64,000 bases of DNA from SHYQ01 sp041674525 (GTDB lineage: Bacteria > Chloroflexota > Dehalococcoidia > UBA2979): assembly GCA_041674525.1 (NCBI GenBank), contig JBAYVN010000005.1, positions 4,974 to 68,973 on the forward strand. Reading direction: 5' to 3'. The notes beneath the pieces are model-generated. The model had not been told where the DNA came from and searched no databases. It worked only from the letters and a program-made list of their open reading frames with translations. The position numbers were made by a program, and so were the translations under genes. How positions within the stretch are numbered: position 1 is the first letter of the stretch; each line of letters opens with the position of its first letter. Positions 59,408 through 64,000 of the stretch are shown in pieces.

Positions 59408-59586
59408 GGTCATCCGGGACCCAGTCACCGGGGCGGAACCTCTGGCGCTCTCAGCGGGATGGCGCGGTGGGAGTTCGGCCGCAAGCGCTGGCTCGGGCAT
59501 TTGTCTCCAAGGGCGGCCTCCGTCATCCAGGATGTACCGGCCGGGTGCCGGGGTTCTGCTCTCGCCCTTCCCTGACTGCAATGATA
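59408..59586 (-). ncRNA. Candidate structured non-coding RNA
   Basis: The 418-base gap between convergent uvrB and ftsK has no convincing protein gene. On the minus strand, -10-like TATCAT (59586-59581) would start RNA near 59573-59578. CAGTCA (59578-59573) can pair with TGACTG (59427-59422), AAGGGCG (59569-59563) with CGCCCTT (59515-59509), and a CCGGC-ACCCG-GCCGG hairpin lies inside. GGGTC/GACCC (59422-59407) and the 59345-59371 terminator follow. I could not match it to RNase P RNA, tmRNA or common riboswitches. This is inference from sequence pairing and position. Confidence 0.4.
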
Positions 59587-59708
59587 GCTCGGCGGCTCCG
59601 GCGAACATCCGTCATCCGCGCACGATCGTCGTACGCATTTGGTGATCACCGGGGAGATCTGCGCGACTCCCGCGATTCCCTCGCGGGGTGTCCGGCGAGT
59701 CGGTGCTG

Positions 59709-62174
59709 TTACCGCTCGTCCGCGTCGAAGGGCTGCGGCGGCGCGGTGCGCGGGACGAAGGCCGCCGCGTGCGCCGCGAGGCTGGACTCCGCCGCGTCGA
59801 TGCCGCCCACGGCCCCATCGCGGTCGATGAGCACGTTGCGCGGCTTGCCGCCGGACTCGCCCGGTCCCACGACGCCGCGATCCTCCAGCAGATCCATGAT
59901 GCGCGCGGCGCGGGGGTAGCCGATGCCGAGCTTGCGCTGCAGCATGGAGGTGGACAGCGTGTGGCTGTCCTTCGCCACGTCGATCGCCTTCTCCAGCATC
60001 GGGTCGTCGCCGCCGGGTGCGTCAGGCGTGGCCTCTGCCTGTTCGAGCGCGCGATCGAGCTCGTGGTCGTACTTCTCGGGGCGGAGCTTCTTGAAGCGGT
60101 CCGCGGTCCAGAAGTGCACGACCGCCTCGATCTCCTCGTCGGAGACGAAGACGCCCTGCACGCGCTTCGGCTTCTGCGCGTCGGGCGGGACGTAGAGCAT
60201 GTCGCCCTTGCCGAGTAGCTTCTCCGCGCCGCCCTGGTCGAGGATGGTTCGTGAATCGATCTGCGACGACACGGCGAAGGCGATGCGGGTCGGGAAGTTG
60301 GCCTTGATGAGCCCGGTGATGACATCGACGGACGGGCGCTGCGTCGCCACGACGAGGTGGATGCCCGTCGCGCGTGCCAGCTGTGCGAGGCGCACGAGCT
60401 GCTGCTCCACCTGGTACGGCGCAGCGAGCATCAGGTCCGCGAGCTCATCGATCACCACCACCCAGTACGGCAGCGCGCGGCCGTGCGCCGGGTGTTCGTT
60501 GTACTTCTCGATGTTGCGTACGCCTGCCTGCGCGAAGCGCCGGTAGCGGTTCTCCATCTCGTTGATCACGGCCTGCAGCGTGCCGACGACCCGGTCCATC
60601 TCGACGACGATCTCGGAGAAGGCCAGGTGGGGGATGGCGCCGAACGCCGTGAGCTCGACGCGCTTGGGGTCGACCATGACGAAGCGCAGCTGCTCCGGCG
60701 AGTAGTTCATCAGCAGGCCGGTGATGATCGTGTTCAGGCACACCGACTTGCCGGAGCCCGTGGCGCCGGCGATCAGCAGGTGCGGCATCCGCGCGAGATC
60801 GGCGGTCACCGGATCGCCGGATACCCCCTGTCCGAGGGCGATCGGGAGCGCGGCCTTCTGCGCGAACTTCTGGTACGGCTCGGACTCCATCACGCTGCGC
60901 AGCGAAACGATCGAGGTGCTGCCATTCGGCACCTCGATGCCCACCATCGGCTTGCCGGGCACCGGCGCTTCGATGCGCAGCGCGGGCGCGGCGAGCGCGA
61001 GCGCCAGGTCGTTCTGCAACGCGGTGATGCGGTTGACGCGGATGCGCGTGCGGGCGACCTCGACCTCGTTCTGGCGCGCGTTCCCGGTCGTGTCCAGGAT
61101 CGCCCGGCCGGTGGAGTCGCGCTCCGTGACGAGGCGCGTTTTCACGTCCCAGCCCGGCTCCACGCCGAACTGCGTGACCGTCGGCCCCTCGTTGATCTCG
61201 ACGACCGTGGCGTCGACGCCGAAGGAGGCGAGCGTCTGCGTGATCAGCTCCCCGCGGCGCTGGTTGTCCGGCCCTGACTTGACGCGCGCCTCGACCTTCT
61301 TCAGGAGCTTGAGTGGCGGGAGCTGCCAGCCGTCCGCCGCGTGCCGCCATTCCTGCACCGGCGTGTCGAGGTCCATCGGCAGCTGCGCCACGGGCTTCCC
61401 GTCCAGGTCGGTGGGGCCGGGCAGCACGGGGTCCGGGAGCGGCACCAGTTGCTCCACGGCCGCGGCCAGCTCCGCCTCCCGCGCCCGGCGCCGACGGGTC
61501 TCGATCGCCGTCGCCACGGGGGTGGGCTCCGCCGGTGTGGGCGTCGCGCCGCGAGCGCGGCGCAGCAGGTGGAGCGCGCCGCGCGCGGCGAGCCGGTGCA
61601 GTCCGAGGTGCCACAGCCAGGCAAGCGCGTGCCACATCGCGGGCGGTACCTCGCGCACGAGCCGCAACGCGGTGCGCGGCCACAGCAGCGCGTAGCCCAC
61701 GGGCACCATCGCCAGCCAGAGCAGCGTGCTCCACCACGTGGAGGTCATGCTGGCGCCGAGGGCTCCGCCGGCGGACGCTTGCAGGAGGTTCACCTCGCCG
61801 ACGCGGGTCGCCGGATGCCACAGCCCCATGAGCCCCGCGAGGAAGACGAGGAAGACAGCGAATCCCGCGACGTGCCGGCGGTGGCGCCTCAGCAGGTACT
61901 CGCGGTGTAGCGCGAGCAGCACGCCGAAGCCCGCGAGCACTCCGATCACGGTGAAGACATGGAGGCCGAACAGAGCGACGAGCGAATCGCGTGCGGCGCC
62001 GAAGACGCCGGTCAGGGGCAGGAGGTAGGGGATGGCGGCGGCGGCGAGCACCACGAGCGCCGTGCCCACGACCTCGGGGCGAGCGACGACGCGGCCCACC
62101 GACACCAGGTCGGGGAAGACGGGGGCGGAACCGCGGGCGGCTCCTCGAGGACGGCGGGACTTTGCTCGAGCCAT
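59709..62174 (-). CDS. ftsK: DNA translocase FtsK/SpoIIIE
   Basis: 821 aa from ATG 62174, with AAGGAG upstream. Four membrane helices occupy about residues 30-175. A linker with helical and Pro segments follows to about 300. The motor has Walker A IAGATGSGKSVCLN, a FVMVDPKRVELT strand, Walker B VVVIDELADLMLAAP and HLVVATQRPSVDVITG. The C-terminal winged-helix gamma domain (about 725-790, LSTSMLQRKLGIGYPRAARI) recognises polar DNA motifs (KOPS/SRS type). It pumps chromosome ends through the septum. It lies downstream of rnj with a gap of 91 bp. Confidence 0.96.
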   Translation of the reverse strand: MARAKSRRPRGAARGSAPVFPDLVSVGRVVARPEVVGTALVVLAAAAIPYLLPLTGVFGAARDSLVALFGLHVFTVIGVLAGFGVLLALHREYLLRRHRRHVAGFAVFLVFLAGLMGLWHPATRVGEVNLLQASAGGALGASMTSTWWSTLLWLAMVPVGYALLWPRTALRLVREVPPAMWHALAWLWHLGLHRLAARGALHLLRRARGATPTPAEPTPVATAIETRRRRAREAELAAAVEQLVPLPDPVLPGPTDLDGKPVAQLPMDLDTPVQEWRHAADGWQLPPLKLLKKVEARVKSGPDNQRRGELITQTLASFGVDATVVEINEGPTVTQFGVEPGWDVKTRLVTERDSTGRAILDTTGNARQNEVEVARTRIRVNRITALQNDLALALAAPALRIEAPVPGKPMVGIEVPNGSTSIVSLRSVMESEPYQKFAQKAALPIALGQGVSGDPVTADLARMPHLLIAGATGSGKSVCLNTIITGLLMNYSPEQLRFVMVDPKRVELTAFGAIPHLAFSEIVVEMDRVVGTLQAVINEMENRYRRFAQAGVRNIEKYNEHPAHGRALPYWVVVIDELADLMLAAPYQVEQQLVRLAQLARATGIHLVVATQRPSVDVITGLIKANFPTRIAFAVSSQIDSRTILDQGGAEKLLGKGDMLYVPPDAQKPKRVQGVFVSDEEIEAVVHFWTADRFKKLRPEKYDHELDRALEQAEATPDAPGGDDPMLEKAIDVAKDSHTLSTSMLQRKLGIGYPRAARIMDLLEDRGVVGPGESGGKPRNVLIDRDGAVGGIDAAESSLAAHAAAFVPRTAPPQPFDADER

Positions 62175-62265
62175 GGCGCTCTACTCCTTCGACCGCACCT
62201 CCCCGCCAGCAGGTGCGACCGACGTATCGGGCTAGACGACCGTTGTCGCTGTCGAGTGCTCTCGA

Positions 62266-63927
62266 TCACACCTCCAGCATGACAGGAATCACCAGCGGCC
62301 GCCGGTGCGTCTTGCGGTGCAGGTACTCCGCGACCTCGCCCTTCAGCGATTCGTGGAGGGCACGCCAGTCGAGGGCGCGCTCGGCGCCGCCCAGCGCCAG
62401 GCTGACCATGGCGCCGACGCCCTCCAGCAGGGCCGGCTCCTCCTCGGGGCCGACGAAGCCGTGCGACATGACCTCCGGGGGGCGGGCGAGCTTGCCCGTG
62501 TGCCGGTCGATCGCGGCGACGAAGACGAGCATGCCGTCGTTCGCCAGGTGCTGGCGGTCGCGCAGCACGAAGTCGTCCACGTCGCCGATGCCGAGCCCGT
62601 CCACGTACACGTAGTCGGCGGGCACCGGATCCACCAGCTCGGCGCCGTCCTCGGTGATCTCGAGCACGTCGCCGTCCGTCATCACGAAGGCGTCCTCGTC
62701 GGGCATGCCGAGGACCAGCGCCAGTTCACGGTGCAGGACCAGGTGCCGGTACTCGCCGTGCATGGGCACAAAGTACCGTGGGCGGACGAGGCGGTGGATG
62801 ATCTTGAGCTCCTCGCGCGCCGCGTGCCCGCGCACGTGGACATCCGCGAGGCGGTTGTAGATCACCTTCGCCCCGGCCTCCATCAGCAGGTCGATGTTCT
62901 TGTACACGAACTTCTCGTTGCCCGGCACCGGGTTGGACGACAGGATCACCGTGTCGTCCTCCTGGATCGCGATCTGCTGGTGCGATCCGGACGCCATCCG
63001 CGTCAGCGCCGAGGTCGGCTCGCCCTGCGATCCGGTGCAGATGATGATCGTCCGGTGCGGCGGGTGGTCGCGCATCTGGTTGACGGTCATCAGGATGTTC
63101 CCCGGCACCTTCAGGTAGCCGAGGTCGCGCGCCATGTTCACGTTGTTCACCATCGACCGCCCGGTGATGAACACCCGCCGGTTGTGCTTCACGGCCGCGT
63201 CGATCACCGCCTGGATGCGCGAGATCAGCGAGGCGAACGTGGTCACGATCACGCGCCCCGTGGCATCACCGATGGCGCGGTCCAGGGTCTCCGAGACGCG
63301 CTGCTCGGAGGGCGTGTAGCCCTCGATCTCCGCGTACGTGGAGTCGGCACAGAGCAGCAGCGCGCCGTCCTCGCCGACGTCCGCGAGGCGCGCGAGGTCC
63401 GTGTGCTGGCCCATCACCGGCGTGTGATCGATCTTGAAGTCCCCGGTGTGCACCACCGCGCCCAGCGGCGTGTCGATGATCAGTCCCGCGGAGTCGGGGA
63501 TGGAGTGCGACACGGAGAAGAACTCCACGCTGAAGACGCCGGCGTCCACCACGTCGCCGGGCTCCACCACGTGGATCTCCGCGACATCGGACAGGTGGTG
63601 CTCTTTCAGCTTCACCTGCACCAGGCCGCGCGTGAGCTGCAGGCAATAGATCGGCGCGGAGACCTCGTGCAGCAGGAACGGCACCCCGCCGATGTGGTCC
63701 TCGTGGCCGTGGGTGAGGAAGATCGCGCGCAGGCGGTGGGCGTTCGCCTTGACGTAGGTGATGTCCGGGATGATGAGGTCCACGCCCAGGTGCTCGACGT
63801 CCGGGAACATCACACCGACATCGACGGCGATCATGTCCTCGCCGTACTCGTACAGCATCATGTTGCGGCCGATCTCACCCAGGCCGCCCAGGGGGATCAC
63901 GCGCAGCGGGAGCGTATCGGTCGTCAT
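62266..63927 (-). CDS. rnj: Ribonuclease J
   Basis: 553 aa metallo-beta-lactamase/beta-CASP RNase with 5'-exo and endonuclease activity. Metal motif LTHGHEDHIGGVPFLL, the HTGDFKIDHTPV segment, beta-CASP parts CADSTYAEIEGYTPSE, ATGRVIVTTFASLISRIQ, IICTGSQGEPTSALTRMA and VRGHAAREEL are all present, and a C-terminal domain (about 450-553) follows. The ATG at 63927 overlaps the stop of the upstream gene (ATGA). It suggests RNA decay of the Bacillus/Actinobacteria type. Confidence 0.96.
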   Translation of the reverse strand: MTTDTLPLRVIPLGGLGEIGRNMMLYEYGEDMIAVDVGVMFPDVEHLGVDLIIPDITYVKANAHRLRAIFLTHGHEDHIGGVPFLLHEVSAPIYCLQLTRGLVQVKLKEHHLSDVAEIHVVEPGDVVDAGVFSVEFFSVSHSIPDSAGLIIDTPLGAVVHTGDFKIDHTPVMGQHTDLARLADVGEDGALLLCADSTYAEIEGYTPSEQRVSETLDRAIGDATGRVIVTTFASLISRIQAVIDAAVKHNRRVFITGRSMVNNVNMARDLGYLKVPGNILMTVNQMRDHPPHRTIIICTGSQGEPTSALTRMASGSHQQIAIQEDDTVILSSNPVPGNEKFVYKNIDLLMEAGAKVIYNRLADVHVRGHAAREELKIIHRLVRPRYFVPMHGEYRHLVLHRELALVLGMPDEDAFVMTDGDVLEITEDGAELVDPVPADYVYVDGLGIGDVDDFVLRDRQHLANDGMLVFVAAIDRHTGKLARPPEVMSHGFVGPEEEPALLEGVGAMVSLALGGAERALDWRALHESLKGEVAEYLHRKTHRRPLVIPVMLEV

Positions 63928-64000
63928 CGGGGTGCTCCTGGTGCGTTGCTCAGCAGAGCCGGGATCTGCGCGAAGTCCTGCTTCATCACGGCGCGCAGGG
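63924..64000 (-). CDS. C-terminal end of an unidentified protein (cut by the right edge)
   Basis: The last 25 codons, ending KQDFAQIPALLSNAPGAPR and TGA at 63926-63924, overlap the rnj ATG. dapA often precedes rnj in other bacteria, but this tail is too short to recognise. The reading frame is supported by the ATGA overlap and codon composition only. Confidence 0.5.
   Translation of the reverse strand, partial: LRAVMKQDFAQIPALLSNAPGAPR

Noticed and set aside
59425..59649. Short minus-strand frame in the uvrB-ftsK gap
   Set aside because: Composition is Arg/Pro-rich without ribosome site or domain; the same bases are better explained by pairing arms of a possible RNA.
63924..64000. dapA as the gene before rnj
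   Set aside because: Common neighbour elsewhere, but the 25 visible residues do not resemble a dihydrodipicolinate synthase C-terminus well enough to name it.

Overview
The window is very GC-rich, gene-dense bacterial chromosome, almost entirely housekeeping and metabolic genes in short operons with 1-4 bp start/stop overlaps (ATGA, GTGA, TGATG). RNase J, SecG, LspA with several lipobox proteins, a membrane-anchored YvcK-type protein, a two-domain (CTC-type) L25 and many GTG starts suggest a high-GC, probably single-membrane lineage. Chloroflexota (Dehalococcoidia/Tepidiformia-like) is my best guess and Actinomycetota the main alternative. There is no rRNA in the window, so this placement is inference.

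Layout. 1-2335: lower-GC three-gene operon (XpaC-like membrane protein, TelA, a partial membrane protein). 2.6-11 kb: rplY, a cupredoxin-like lipoprotein, the secG / peptide-binding protein / fmt / rlmN block, yvcK, gatB. 11-19.5 kb: terC behind a probable yybP-ykoY (manganese) riboswitch, rarA, a TcuA-like flavoprotein, a PPOX-fold protein, a tandem CaiB/BaiF CoA-transferase, small proteins. 19.7-23.6 kb: orphan sensor kinase, degraded integrase, low-GC HEPN-like gene and five tRNAs, which look like the scar of a tRNA-associated island. 23.6-26.8 kb: DprE2-like, DprE1-like and UbiA-type genes, together a complete decaprenyl-phosphoryl-arabinose (DPA) precursor module. 26.9-39.7 kb: PAC2 protein, second orphan kinase, tRNA-Gln, gltX-rluD-lspA, Moco enzyme, two tRNA-Glu, cNMP-binding protein, NnrE-like protein, a CcdA-family protein whose halves are in swapped order, ltaE. 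39.8-46.3 kb: nuclease and a MacB/FtsX-type ABC exporter. 46.3-59.3 kb: polA, mutM, a hydrolase lacking its serine, P1 peptidase, panB-panC, yebC-ruvC-ruvA-diguanylate cyclase, uvrB, rich in DNA repair. 59.3-64 kb: a candidate structured RNA, ftsK, rnj and a partial gene.

Regulatory theme. A uniform promoter is visible across the window: -35 close to TTGACC, 17-18 bp spacer, and a TGC-TAnnnT extended -10 (TACACT, TAGACT, TACGCT, TAGCGT). In several genes (rlmN, rarA, polA, secG and three short proteins) the -10 ends only 6-8 nt before the start codon, so their mRNAs are probably leaderless. The most unusual protein is the apparently circularly permuted CcdA homologue at 36469-37266.
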